64,000 nucleotides of DNA from Marivirga salinae (GTDB lineage Bacteria; Bacteroidota; Bacteroidia; Cytophagales; Cyclobacteriaceae): positions 2,232,001 through 2,296,000 of the forward strand of contig NZ_CP129971.1 of the NCBI RefSeq assembly GCF_030503855.1. Reading direction: 5' to 3'. The translations under genes and the position numbers were made by a program. Shown here piece by piece: positions 8,635-18,285 of the stretch. Numbering within the stretch: position 1 is the stretch's first letter; the number at the start of each line of letters is the position of its first letter. A model generated the notes under the pieces. It saw only the letters and a program-made list of their open reading frames with translations. It was not told where the DNA came from and searched no databases.

Positions 8635-9768
8635 ATGCATATAGCTTTTGAAGCCAAACGTGCTTTCAACAATTTTACTGGATTAGGTAATTATAGTCGA
8701 TTTGTAATTTCTGCTTTAAAAGAGCATTATCCAGAGGAGCAGTACTCACTTTTTACTCCAAAAATATCTAAACGCGAGGAGGCTAAAAATTTTTATAAAG
8801 AGAATAAAGACATTACAGTTCTACCATCAGGACTTTGGAAAGCAGGTTCTTTAAAAAGTGCGTGGCGCTCCAACAGGATAGGGAAGCTGGCTGTAAAACA
8901 AAATGCCGATGTTTTCCATGGTTTGAGTAATGAGTTACCAAGTGGATTGAAAGGCAATACTAAGAAAATTGTCACCATTCATGATTTGATTTTCTTACGC
9001 TATCCTGACTATTACCCATTTATCGATAGGAAAATATATAAGAAAAAATTTAAGTCAGCCTGTAAAAAAGCAGATGAAATTATTGCTATCAGCGAACAAA
9101 CGAAAAATGATATCATTGAATTTTTTGATATTGATGCAGCTAAAATTAATGTAGTCTATCAAGGAGTGCATCCAATTTATAATCAGGATTTGAAAACTAG
9201 AAGATTATTGTATTTGCTTGATCAGTATAGTTTACACCAACCTTATTTCTTGTATGTAGGGTCGATTGAAGATAGAAAAAATGCCAAGGATTTGGTTCAG
9301 GCTTTTAAATTAGTTTTAGATCAGGTTAAGCATGATTTATTACTTTTGATTATCGGAAAAAAAACAGACTATCAAAGAGAAGTGGAAAAAGAGATTAATT
9401 CGTTGAAACTTGGTCAAAGTGTTCGAATTTATAATAATATTCCTTTTACAGAATTGCCTTATCTTTATAAAGGAGCGGTAGCTTCGGTTTATCCTTCCAG
9501 TTTTGAAGGTTTCGGTATTCCGGTATTGGAATCGCTATCAGTGGGCACTTCAGTTGTTACGGGTAATCAATCCGCTATGAAAGAAGCAGGAGGAGAGCAC
9601 GCACTTTATGCAGACCCAAAAAATCACGAAGAGCTAGCTGCACAGATGGTGAAATTAGCTGAAGATAATGATTTTAATGAACATCTGATTAAGAATGTAG
9701 ATGCTCACTTGGCAAAGTTTTCATCAAGAAAGATCGCTGGGGATTTGATGGATTTGTATAAAAAGTAG
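8635..9768 (+). CDS. GT4 family glycosyltransferase
   Basis: A 377-aa GT-B glycosyltransferase using a nucleotide sugar. The N-terminal domain has the acceptor-side glycine region (FTGLGNYSRF) and KIVTIHDLIFLRYP. The C-terminal GT4 domain (about 195-377) has FLYVGSIEDRKNAKDLVQAF and the donor-binding motif SSFEGFGIPVLES. It most resembles mannosyl- or glucosyltransferases of polysaccharide and LPS synthesis, but specificity is not readable. It stands alone on the plus strand and converges with the glucan operon at 9873. Confidence 0.88.
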   Translation: MHIAFEAKRAFNNFTGLGNYSRFVISALKEHYPEEQYSLFTPKISKREEAKNFYKENKDITVLPSGLWKAGSLKSAWRSNRIGKLAVKQNADVFHGLSNELPSGLKGNTKKIVTIHDLIFLRYPDYYPFIDRKIYKKKFKSACKKADEIIAISEQTKNDIIEFFDIDAAKINVVYQGVHPIYNQDLKTRRLLYLLDQYSLHQPYFLYVGSIEDRKNAKDLVQAFKLVLDQVKHDLLLLIIGKKTDYQREVEKEINSLKLGQSVRIYNNIPFTELPYLYKGAVASVYPSSFEGFGIPVLESLSVGTSVVTGNQSAMKEAGGEHALYADPKNHEELAAQMVKLAEDNDFNEHLIKNVDAHLAKFSSRKIAGDLMDLYKK

Positions 9769-9872
9769 GGTGATGGGTGTAGGATGTTGTGTGATCAGGT
9801 CATACTCAAAACCTAAAACATATAACCTAAAACTCATATCCAATTCCTAATTACCCCATTCGTAATTCGAAT
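9769..9872. repeat. Low-complexity quasi-repeat between convergent genes
   Basis: The 104-base gap contains imperfect short repeats: AAACCTAAAACATATAACC then TAAAACTCAT, followed by TTCGTAATTCGAATTT, with GGGTGATGGGTGTAGGATG at the left side. The texture is like the TTAGAAG-type repeats at 44743-44786 and 45281-45329 but the words differ. No coding potential or terminator hairpin is evident. Confidence 0.4.
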
Positions 9873-10868
9873 TTACTTATACCGCAAGCTAATATCAGTC
9901 AAATGATTCATGCTGCTAATAAAATGGTCATAACCTTCTTCCTTGCTGGTTTGATTGATTTGCAAGAGATGGTCTGGTTGGCAAAGTAACATCAAAAGCT
10001 TTAAATCATCAATTGATAATTTTGAATGAAATTGAGTGACTAAAGCTGAACTTTGTTTCAGTAATGCTTTCTGCAATGGATTATTAGTATAATCCGGAAT
10101 TTTATGTTCCCAAGATGGTGAGCTTAATGGTAAACTCACTGCATAAACACTATGCTCATCTTCATTATCCATTAAGAATAGTTCTTGAATCTGTTTTTTG
10201 TTTGAAATATCCTTATCTATGAAATCAGAGGTATAGGCACTTCCATATCCATTTACTAAACTAATTTGAAAATTATCAGGGCCATCACCATTGGAAAGTA
10301 AAATATTAAAGGGTTGAGCTGTGTTTGATTTATAGACTTGACCAGAATGCTTTCCTGCCAGATGCCAGGTATTTGCAGTGGCTATTATGCCCTGATAGCC
10401 TAAAGATTTTACTATTTCCGCAATTTGGTCATCATACAAACAAGCTGTATTGATGAACATGCCTGGTTTCTTATCGAAATATTCCTTCAAGCCCTCTAAA
10501 TACAATTCTGCTTCTTTTTTGAAAAGAATGGGGGAGCAGAGATAACTAAATGAATGATATGCACAAGAACCGACCAACTGAATTTTACTGGCTTTGACTT
10601 GCTTTTTGATTTCAAGCAATAGATCAGTATTCAGCTGATTGAGAAAATATAAAAATGGTAGACTGAAATAAACCAAAGGCGATTTATTTTCTTCTGCCAT
10701 ATTTAAAACCGTTTTTAATTTAGGTTGAATGGTATTAACGAAATCCACAGAAAAATCCTTCTGACTTTTGGTTTCATCAATAGCAGGAAGGTTTTTTCCA
10801 ATATCTAAAAAAGATAATTTTTTCACCTCTAAAGGGTGATTGAAATGTATGATTTGATAATTATCCAT
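9873..10868 (-). CDS. GH57-like protein, probably catalytically inactive
   Basis: A 331-aa homologue of the Bacteroides-type glycoside hydrolase family 57 alpha-amylases that accompany glycogen synthases. The N-terminus NHPLEVKKLSFLDIGKN aligns with the family region HQPFRLKRYRFFDIG, and FINTACLYDDQIAEIVKSLG (138-157) aligns with the region holding the catalytic Glu (NTEL). The HQP motif has become NHP and the nucleophile position is Ala142. The C-terminal half is contracted compared with active enzymes of 400 residues or more. A binding or regulatory role in alpha-glucan metabolism is inferred. It overlaps the GT4 gene by 8 bases and ends the minus-strand operon. Confidence 0.7.
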   Translation of the reverse strand: MDNYQIIHFNHPLEVKKLSFLDIGKNLPAIDETKSQKDFSVDFVNTIQPKLKTVLNMAEENKSPLVYFSLPFLYFLNQLNTDLLLEIKKQVKASKIQLVGSCAYHSFSYLCSPILFKKEAELYLEGLKEYFDKKPGMFINTACLYDDQIAEIVKSLGYQGIIATANTWHLAGKHSGQVYKSNTAQPFNILLSNGDGPDNFQISLVNGYGSAYTSDFIDKDISNKKQIQELFLMDNEDEHSVYAVSLPLSSPSWEHKIPDYTNNPLQKALLKQSSALVTQFHSKLSIDDLKLLMLLCQPDHLLQINQTSKEEGYDHFISSMNHLTDISLRYK

Positions 10869-12090
10869 TTTTCAATTCTTGCTTTAAAGCTGAAAATATA
10901 TCATCTGAAACCGTCTCCCAATTTCTTTTCTTAACAGATTCTGCATTATCTTTTGCAATTTTTGAAGATTGCTCTCTATTCGTCAGTATTTCTCTAATAG
11001 CTGTTACATAGCTGTCAATATTGCTTTTTACCACCTTGGGCACATCTTTCAAAACTTCTGCTACTCCGCAATTTTTAGATAAAACCACTGGTAATTCTAA
11101 ACTAACGGCTTCTAATGCTGACAATCCAAAAGGTTCTGATAATGAAGGCATCACCATCACCTGAGATGCTTTCATAATGGCAAAAACATCCTCTTGAGGA
11201 AGATGACCAGTAAAATGTATTTTATCTAGAATAGCTTTTTCAGTTGAAGAGGCAATCATTTCTTCTAGTAATTCTCCTTGTCCTGTTACTACAAAACGAA
11301 GATTTTTCTCCTTTTTTAATAAAGCGTCTGCTATATCAATAAAAGTTTTAGCTCCTTTTTGCAGACTTAATCTTCCGCAAAACAGAATAATATCCTCATC
11401 AAATGGTGCTTTATAATCAGACACTTGTAATTCATCAATTCCATGGTGAATTACTTTTATTTTAGAGGCTTTAATTCCGTATTCTTTTACCATAATTTTT
11501 TTATGGTATTCGCTTACCGCAATCACTAAATCGGCTATTTGCATGCCTTCTTTTTCCAAATCGAATAACCATGAGTTGCTTATTTTTCCGGCTCTGTCAT
11601 AATCTAAAGCATGAATGTGCAGTACAAATGGTTTGCCGCTCAGTTCTTTCAAATTTTTAGAGGCAGGAATGGCTGTCCAGTCATGAGCATAAATAATATC
11701 AAAATCTAGATTTCTGCTTTTCGAAATTATTATTTGACTGAAATCTTCTAGGGCTTCCTGTACAGAGATTTCTATATTTTTATTGTCATTTTGGTGCTGT
11801 TCTATTTCAACACTACTTGCATAGAAATAAGGATTCAACTCACTTTTAACGGAAAGGTGAACCAAATCGGCATTCAGTTGCTTTTTGTTGGTTAATTTTT
11901 GTCGGTTTAGTGTTTCGGTTCTGCTGGTTTCTGTTTCCTGATCAGCTAATTCTTCTGCACTTTCAACTGAAAAAAGCTTTAAATGCACATTTTTAGCTAA
12001 ATTTTGAGCAATATGATAACAGGCAATTCCTAATCCACTGTTTTGTGGGTTTGGATTCCCGGGACCTATCATTAATACCTCCATGAGCAA
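10861..12090 (-). CDS. GT4 family glycosyltransferase of the glucan operon
   Basis: A 409-aa GT-B enzyme. EVLMIGPGNPNPQNSGLGI is the N-terminal glycine loop of GT4/GT5 enzymes; an acidic, Gln-rich insert follows, then IIYAHDWTAIPA, the DW motif of starch/glycogen-synthase-like enzymes. The C-terminal domain has ILFCGRLSLQKGAKTFI and SLSEPFGLSALEAV (donor site, EPFGLSALE). Translation probably starts at the second Met (complement of 12082-12084). In Bacteroides a GT4 of this type sits between glycogen synthase and GH57, the same company as here. It lies 13 bases after the GH31 gene. Confidence 0.87.
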   Translation of the reverse strand: MLMEVLMIGPGNPNPQNSGLGIACYHIAQNLAKNVHLKLFSVESAEELADQETETSRTETLNRQKLTNKKQLNADLVHLSVKSELNPYFYASSVEIEQHQNDNKNIEISVQEALEDFSQIIISKSRNLDFDIIYAHDWTAIPASKNLKELSGKPFVLHIHALDYDRAGKISNSWLFDLEKEGMQIADLVIAVSEYHKKIMVKEYGIKASKIKVIHHGIDELQVSDYKAPFDEDIILFCGRLSLQKGAKTFIDIADALLKKEKNLRFVVTGQGELLEEMIASSTEKAILDKIHFTGHLPQEDVFAIMKASQVMVMPSLSEPFGLSALEAVSLELPVVLSKNCGVAEVLKDVPKVVKSNIDSYVTAIREILTNREQSSKIAKDNAESVKKRNWETVSDDIFSALKQELKNG

Positions 12091-12103
12091 TTGTTTTTAA
12101 GGT

Positions 12104-14527
12104 TTATTGTTTTATGATCTCTAAGGAGTCAAAATTTCTATCGACTATTATTTTAGAATCATTGTTCACATTGACAGTATTTCCATCAACAATCATTTTT
12201 TCAACATTACTAAATCCATGTAAATGAATTTCAAAGCCTTTTGAACCCGATTCATATTCTGATTCCATTTTATGCTGAATGATGATAGTGTTATCTACGG
12301 GTTTCTGAATAAAAGTGTGCAATGTACTGATGCCTATATCAAAATCTTTAGTTAGACCATCATCTTCATACAATTCACTAACAGTTTCATTTGATGCTTT
12401 ATAAATATGCAATTTGATGTTTTCAGGCACAAATTCATCTACATATTGCATTTTATCTTGCATAGGAATAATAGCTCCAGCTTTAATAAACATTGGGATT
12501 TGATCCAGAGGCGTGGCGACTTGTATTTCTCTTTTTCCTGAAATCAGTTCATTTGTCCAATAGTTGTACCAATTACCTTCAGGCAAATACATCATTCGCT
12601 CCTTCACTTTAGGTGAAGAAACTGGGCAAATTAATAAATGCTGGCCCAATAGAAATTCTTCTTCCCTTTCTAGGGTTTCAGTATCCTCTTGGTAAGCCAA
12701 TGAGATGGATCTCAACATAGGTTTTGCATATTCTGCATATTGCCAGAAAGTAGTATAGAGATATGGCATAATTTCATACCTCAATTCAATAAATTTCCTA
12801 ACAATATTTAAATATTTATCCTCAAATTGCCATGGCTCTTTGTCCCCATGGTCTCCAGAAGAATGTGTTCTGAAAAAAGGATGGAAAGTAGCCATTTGAA
12901 TCCAGCGAGTATATAATTCTCCATCTGGGGCGCCAATAAATCCACCTACATCCGAGCCGGCAAAAGAAACTCCTGATGCACTTAATCTTTGACATTGAAC
13001 ATTGGCTATTTTCAAATGCTCCCATGAAGCAAGATTGTCTCCTGTCCAAACGGAGCTGAATCGTTGAATTCCTGCGTAGGCAGATCGGGTGATGGTAAAG
13101 CTTCTATTATTTCCTGCGAATTGCTCCAAACCTTCATAAGTTGCCCGAGCCATTTGCATGCCGTAAACATTATGCCCTTTTCTGTGGCTACAAGGATGAC
13201 CCTCATAATCATGTCGAACATCTCTTGGGAAAGTGCCTTCCTCAAATACAGCTGGTTCATTCATATCATTCCAAACACCCGCTACTCCGTCTTGTGATAG
13301 TCCGCCAAATAAGCCAGACCACCATTTTCTAGCAGCCGGATTAGTAAAATCGGGGAAATGGCAAGGACCAGGCCAAACGCTCCCTTTAAATCTTGCCCCA
13401 TCCATTCTTTGGCAGAAATAATCGTGATGTACACCTTGCTGATAAACCGTATATAGTGGATCGATTTTAATCCCTGGATCAACGATCACGATCGTTTTAA
13501 AACCATCGTTTTTTAAATCGGCAATCATTTGTTTGGGATTCGGAAATCTTTCGTTATTCCAAGTGAAAATGCGATAACCATCCATATAATCAATGTCCAA
13601 ATGGATGACATCACATGGTATTCTGTTCTCTCGAAATGTTTTGGCAAGGTCCCGAACAGTGCTTTCAGGATAGTAACTCCACTTACTTTGGTGATATCCT
13701 AATGCCCATTTTGGTGGCATTGGAGATTTTCCTGTGAGCTCAGTATAATCTTGTACTACGTTTTCTAACTGCGGACCATAGATGAAATAGTAACGCATTT
13801 CACCACCCTGTGCCCAGAAACTTATAGCTTCTTTCCTTTCATAACCGAAATCAAAGAAGCTTCTGAATGAATTGTCTAAGAAAATACCGTAGCCTTCTCC
13901 ATCATTCAATCCCATAAAAAATGGAATGTTTTTATAAACTGGATCAGTTTCATTGCCATATCCGTAGCAATCAGTTCCCCATAACTCCCTGCGGGTTCCG
14001 TTTAGATTTAGATTCCCTGTTTTATCTCCAAGTCCGTAATATTTATTGGTTTTAGAAGATTTAAGAGTGGAAATTACCACATGTCCACCAAACCTTCTTT
14101 CATCTTTCCAATGGTATCCTTTTTCATCTTCAATTAAGATCTTGCCATTTTTATTCAGAATTTTGATAGTAGCATCAGATTTCTTTATGATACACTGCAA
14201 TAATTCTGTCTTGATAATCAGTGAATCTTGCTGAGCTTCAAATTGATAATTTGTATTTCCTAATTCGAATTCAGGATCAATAGCATAAGAAAAATCATCT
14301 TCAAAATAGCCGTCATTGGCATATCTAAATTTTAAAATTTTTTCACTGATAATGCTTAATTCTAATGTAGAATTCTGAGCATAAATCTTTAATCTACCTT
14401 TCTTCTGTTTCCAGCTAATAATCCCGCCAGGGTAAAACTCTTCTTCCTTCTGCTCTTGAAATTTTTCTATATAATTGCCCTCAAAGTCTTTTTCAGATTC
14501 TTGAGCATTGTCTTTATTTTCTTCCAT
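12104..14527 (-). CDS. GH31 family alpha-glucosidase
   Basis: An 807-aa retaining alpha-glucosidase. The nucleophile is D421 in VWNDMNEP and the acid/base D497 in WTGDN; the upstream DIDYM and downstream SGVSFAGSDVGGF motifs of GH31 are intact. The N-terminal beta domain and the C-terminal beta-sandwich regions are full length. No signal peptide is present, and residues 1-30 are Glu/Lys-rich, so it should act in the cytoplasm, releasing glucose from glycogen or maltodextrin. It is the first gene of the minus-strand operon GH31-GT4-GH57. It diverges from the GT3 glycogen synthase across a 324-base gap. Confidence 0.95.
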   Translation of the reverse strand: MEENKDNAQESEKDFEGNYIEKFQEQKEEEFYPGGIISWKQKKGRLKIYAQNSTLELSIISEKILKFRYANDGYFEDDFSYAIDPEFELGNTNYQFEAQQDSLIIKTELLQCIIKKSDATIKILNKNGKILIEDEKGYHWKDERRFGGHVVISTLKSSKTNKYYGLGDKTGNLNLNGTRRELWGTDCYGYGNETDPVYKNIPFFMGLNDGEGYGIFLDNSFRSFFDFGYERKEAISFWAQGGEMRYYFIYGPQLENVVQDYTELTGKSPMPPKWALGYHQSKWSYYPESTVRDLAKTFRENRIPCDVIHLDIDYMDGYRIFTWNNERFPNPKQMIADLKNDGFKTIVIVDPGIKIDPLYTVYQQGVHHDYFCQRMDGARFKGSVWPGPCHFPDFTNPAARKWWSGLFGGLSQDGVAGVWNDMNEPAVFEEGTFPRDVRHDYEGHPCSHRKGHNVYGMQMARATYEGLEQFAGNNRSFTITRSAYAGIQRFSSVWTGDNLASWEHLKIANVQCQRLSASGVSFAGSDVGGFIGAPDGELYTRWIQMATFHPFFRTHSSGDHGDKEPWQFEDKYLNIVRKFIELRYEIMPYLYTTFWQYAEYAKPMLRSISLAYQEDTETLEREEEFLLGQHLLICPVSSPKVKERMMYLPEGNWYNYWTNELISGKREIQVATPLDQIPMFIKAGAIIPMQDKMQYVDEFVPENIKLHIYKASNETVSELYEDDGLTKDFDIGISTLHTFIQKPVDNTIIIQHKMESEYESGSKGFEIHLHGFSNVEKMIVDGNTVNVNNDSKIIVDRNFDSLEIIKQ

Positions 14528-14851
14528 ATTAAGAGATAAAATTTAGCGATTTATCGCCATTTTCAATACAAAATTAACTACTTATTGTAGTTAATACACT
14601 AAGTATTTCTTTATTTTTTTTAAATTAAGGGTTTATGAGTTTATACTCTTATAATTTACAGAAAATCAAGCAATTTCTTCTTATATTCTGACATTATTCG
14701 AGATTATTCTCATAAATTAAATTGTGCCTGATAGGTACTAATGATTGGAGCAACATTAATGATCTGATAATCAGTGTTAAAAGATGTTGTTTTGCTAATT
14801 ATTATTAAATCATATAAATAATCTATTCCAATTACTGAGAAACACACTAAT
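14528..14851. promoter_or_regulatory. Divergent intergenic region between GH31 and glycogen synthase
   Basis: This 324-base gap is AT-rich and non-coding. The complement of 14569-14576 reads TAATTTTG, a -7 candidate 42 bases before the GH31 start. A small inverted repeat GCGATTTATCGC lies in the GH31 leader at 14546-14557. For the plus-strand gene I find no convincing TTG/TAnnTTTG pair. The length would allow shared regulation of glycogen synthesis and breakdown, but no operator is recognisable. Confidence 0.45.
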
Positions 14852-16675
14852 ATGAATGATGATAATACAATTGATAATCAAACCCATATTTTAACAGAAA
14901 TTGCCTGGGAAGTTTGTAATCAAGTAGGCGGCATTTATACGGTAATTCGTTCTAAAGTTCCGACTATGGTCAAAAAATGGGATAAAAATTATTTTTTGAT
15001 AGGTCCTTATGCTCCAAAGGAAGCAGCCACTGATTTTGAAGAAGCTGACTTTGGTCATTCTGTTATAGATGAAACATTAAGAATTTGCAGAGAAAAAGGG
15101 TTAAGTATAAAATCTGGTTATTGGTTAGTTTCAGGCAGGCCACAAACTCTTTTATTTGACCATAAATCAGCATTTCATGAATTAGGAGATATAAAATATT
15201 ACTATTGGCAAAATCATGGAATTGATTTTAAAAACCATGATCCTTTGATGGATGAAGTTCTAGCCTTTGGTTATATGGTTCATATTTTTCTTTCAGAAAT
15301 GACACGAGTAGCCATTGACCAAAAAATTAAACCTCTGGCTCATTTCCATGAATGGATGGCAGGTTCTGCTGTCCCGAATTTAAGAAGAGATCAAGTGCCT
15401 TTGCAAACGGTTTTTACCACTCATGCTACTCTTTTGGGAAGGTATCTTGCGATGAATGATCCTCAATTTTATGACCATTTACCTTTTATGGATTGGCATA
15501 AGGAAGCAGTCCATTTTAATGTAGAGGCAAACGTAAAACTAGAACGAGCCTGCGTACATGGTGCTCACGTTTTTACAACGGTTAGTGAAGTTACAGGAAA
15601 AGAATGTTTCCATTTATTGGGGAGAAGTCCAGATAAAATTTTACCTAATGGATTGAATATTGAACGATTTTCGGTTTTACACGAAGTTCAAAATTTGCAT
15701 CATAAGTATAAGCAATTACTGGAGAATTTTATAATGGGTCATTTTTTCAAAAGCTATTCTTTTGACTTAAATAAAACCCTATACTTTTTTACATCAGGTC
15801 GGTTTGAGTACTCCAATAAAGGATATGATTTAACTTTAGAGGCTTTGGCTCGCTTAAATCATCGGCTTAAAGAGGCTAATTCACCTCTAACTGTTGTAAT
15901 GTTTTTTATTACTCGTCAGCCCGTTAAATCCATAAACCCAGATGTTTTGAATGCAAGGGCAATGCTTGATAAAATCAATGCTAATTCAAATGCAATTGTT
16001 GAGCAGATTAAAAACAGATTATATAGACAAGCTGCTTCAAGCAAAGGCGACCATAAATTACCCAACCTAAATGATATGGTGGATGATTATTGGAGATTAA
16101 GACATAGAAGAACTATACAAGCCTGGAAATCAGGAGGCTTACCGCCAGTAGTAACACATAATTTGGTAGATGATGCAAATGATTCTATTTTAAATTTCTT
16201 AAGAACGGCCAACCTTGTTAACAATGAATCCGATAAAGTTAAAGTAGTCTATCATCCTGATTTCATATCTTCCACTAATCCGTTATTCGGAATGGAGTAT
16301 GATGATTTTGTTAGAGCGTGCCATTTAGGCGTTTTTCCTAGCTATTATGAGCCATGGGGCTATACTCCTTTAGAATCATTGGCTAGGGGAGTTGCTTCTG
16401 TAACATCAGATTTATCAGGATTTGGAGACTACATGAAGAATGTAAGCATTGGTGATAAAAAACACGGAATGTTTATAGTGAAAAGAGCCAATAAAAGCTT
16501 TGATGAAGCAGCAGAGGAATTAACAAATGTGATGTGGGAGTTTACTCAGATCACGAGTAGGGAAAGAATTGATATGAGAAATCAATCAGAGGATTTGTCT
16601 GAAGTTTTTGATTGGAAGAATTTATATAAAGCCTATGAAAACAGTTACAAAATGGCTTTAGAAACTTATTTTTAA
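14852..16675 (+). CDS. Glycogen synthase, eukaryotic (GT3) type
   Basis: A 607-aa GT3 glycogen synthase, using UDP-glucose (or ADP-glucose) to extend alpha-1,4-glucan. The N-terminus TEIAWEVCNQVGGIYTVIRSK is the donor-binding glycine loop of the yeast/animal family, followed by HFHEWM and TTHATLLGRYL. The C-terminal donor site is SYYEPWGYTPLESLA with the two GT-B glutamates. The Arg-rich segment RLRHRRTIQAWK resembles the Arg cluster that binds glucose-6-phosphate in eukaryotic GYS, suggesting allosteric control. Bacteroidota commonly carry this type instead of GlgA. No branching enzyme is in the window. Confidence 0.93.
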   Translation: MNDDNTIDNQTHILTEIAWEVCNQVGGIYTVIRSKVPTMVKKWDKNYFLIGPYAPKEAATDFEEADFGHSVIDETLRICREKGLSIKSGYWLVSGRPQTLLFDHKSAFHELGDIKYYYWQNHGIDFKNHDPLMDEVLAFGYMVHIFLSEMTRVAIDQKIKPLAHFHEWMAGSAVPNLRRDQVPLQTVFTTHATLLGRYLAMNDPQFYDHLPFMDWHKEAVHFNVEANVKLERACVHGAHVFTTVSEVTGKECFHLLGRSPDKILPNGLNIERFSVLHEVQNLHHKYKQLLENFIMGHFFKSYSFDLNKTLYFFTSGRFEYSNKGYDLTLEALARLNHRLKEANSPLTVVMFFITRQPVKSINPDVLNARAMLDKINANSNAIVEQIKNRLYRQAASSKGDHKLPNLNDMVDDYWRLRHRRTIQAWKSGGLPPVVTHNLVDDANDSILNFLRTANLVNNESDKVKVVYHPDFISSTNPLFGMEYDDFVRACHLGVFPSYYEPWGYTPLESLARGVASVTSDLSGFGDYMKNVSIGDKKHGMFIVKRANKSFDEAAEELTNVMWEFTQITSRERIDMRNQSEDLSEVFDWKNLYKAYENSYKMALETYF

Positions 16676-16693
16676 ACCTAACAACCCAAAATT

Positions 16694-18199
16694 ATGGATG
16701 ATAAACTGAAAGATGATATTAAAAAAGCAGGTAAATCTGTGGAGTTGGTAGAAGAGCAATTAGAAAGATTTAAGAAAGGATTTCCTTATTTATCTGTAGA
16801 CAGACCTGCCACAATAGGAGATGGTATAATTCAACTATCCGAGAAAAGCATAGATGAATTCATTGCCTTTTTTGAAAAGCAGTGTATGGATTATAATATG
16901 ATTAAGTTCGTGCCTGCAAGTGGTGCTGCTAGTCGTATGTTCAAAAGATTGTATGCTTTTATGGAAGAGGATGAATCCCAAGCTGAGCAGGATGAATTTT
17001 TAAAAACTTTTTTTAATAATATCCACAAGTTTGCTTTTTCTGAAGCATTGGATAAAAAAATGATGGAAAAGAGTATTGGTTTAGATGATGCTTTAAAAGC
17101 AAAGAAATACCATTCCATTGTAAAAGCTTTATTGTTAGAAGAAGGTTTGAATTATGGTAATTTACCGAAAGGGCTATTAGATTTTCATGATTATAAGTCA
17201 GGTATAAAAACTCCTGTTGGTGAACATTTTACTGAAGGTGAAAATTATGCAAGAGGAATTCAAGGGAAAGTAAGATTGCATTTTACAGTTTCTCCAGAGC
17301 ATCAAAAACTTTTTGAAGAGCATGCTGAACATGTTAGAAAAGGCTTTAATGATTTTGATATTACTTTTTCTCAACAAAAACCAGAAACTGATACTATAGC
17401 CGTTAATCCTGATAATACTCCATTCTATAATGATGATGGAAGTATATTATTTCGCCCAGCAGGGCATGGAGCTTTAATTGAAAACTTGAATGATTTAGAT
17501 CATGATATTGTATTCATAAAGAACATTGATAATGTGGTGCCCGACCATTTAAAGCTGAAAACCATTCATTATAAAAAAGCTTTGGCAGGTTTATTAATGA
17601 GTGTTCAAAGTAAATTATTTGGATATCAGAATCAATTAGAGCGCAATATAAACGAATTAGAATTATTGGAAATTGAGAATTTCGCTCGAAAAGATTTGTT
17701 TTTGGTATTCAAGGATGATTATGCCCAATTAGATTTTTCAGAGAAAGTTGGCTATTTACAGTATCTATTGCATCGACCAATAAGAATTTGCGGTATGGTG
17801 AAAAATACTGGAGAACCAGGTGGTGGTCCGTTTTGGGTAAATGAGGAAGACGGCTCTTTAAACCTACAAATAGCAGAAACTTCCCAAATAGATCCTGATG
17901 ATAAGAAAGCACAAGAAGCTTTACAAAATGCCACTCATTTTAACCCTGTGGATCTAATATGTGGGATTAAAGATTTTCACGGAAGAAAATATGATTTGTT
18001 AAAATATAGAAATCCTGAAACAGGTTTTATCACAAGTAAATCAAAAGATGGGAGAGAGTTAAAAGCTCTAGAGCTTCCGGGGCTCTGGAATGGCGCAATG
18101 TCTGACTGGATTACGCTTTTCGTTGAAGTGCCATTATCAACTTTCAATCCTGTAAAAACTGTCAATGATTTATTGAGAGAAGAGCATCAAGCGGGATAA
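16694..18199 (+). CDS. DUF4301 family protein
   Basis: A 501-aa cytoplasmic protein of the Bacteroidota family DUF4301, whose function is unknown. Recognisable blocks are the nucleotidyltransferase-like FVPASGAASRMFKRL (about 73-87), FRPAGHGALIENLND (255-269), the IDNVVPDH segment, and GMVKNTGEPGGGPFWV (368-383). The Gly-rich block and the GHGALIENLN-type motif suggest a sugar-nucleotide transferase fold, which is inference. It follows glycogen synthase with an 18-base gap, so the two are probably co-transcribed and end at the hairpin at 18229. Confidence 0.85.
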   Translation: MDDKLKDDIKKAGKSVELVEEQLERFKKGFPYLSVDRPATIGDGIIQLSEKSIDEFIAFFEKQCMDYNMIKFVPASGAASRMFKRLYAFMEEDESQAEQDEFLKTFFNNIHKFAFSEALDKKMMEKSIGLDDALKAKKYHSIVKALLLEEGLNYGNLPKGLLDFHDYKSGIKTPVGEHFTEGENYARGIQGKVRLHFTVSPEHQKLFEEHAEHVRKGFNDFDITFSQQKPETDTIAVNPDNTPFYNDDGSILFRPAGHGALIENLNDLDHDIVFIKNIDNVVPDHLKLKTIHYKKALAGLLMSVQSKLFGYQNQLERNINELELLEIENFARKDLFLVFKDDYAQLDFSEKVGYLQYLLHRPIRICGMVKNTGEPGGGPFWVNEEDGSLNLQIAETSQIDPDDKKAQEALQNATHFNPVDLICGIKDFHGRKYDLLKYRNPETGFITSKSKDGRELKALELPGLWNGAMSDWITLFVEVPLSTFNPVKTVNDLLREEHQAG

Positions 18200-18228
18200 G
18201 CTAGCATTATTTACTTTAAGTAATGAAA

Positions 18229-18260
18229 AAAGCCTGTCGGATTTGAATCTGACAGGCTTT
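18229..18260. terminator. Bidirectional intrinsic terminator
   Basis: AAAGCCTGTC (18229-18238) pairs perfectly with GACAGGCTTT (18251-18260) around a 12-base loop. A T-rich tract follows on the plus strand and an A run (18226-18230) precedes it, so it can serve both the plus-strand DUF4301 gene and the minus-strand zinc-ribbon gene that converge here. Confidence 0.85.
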
Positions 18261-18285
18261 CTAATTTTATAACTGTTTCTACAAT

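Noticed and set aside
12822-13482. Several open frames of 60-80 codons on both strands inside the GH31 gene
   Set aside because: All lie within a full-length, motif-complete GH31 gene and show no family features.
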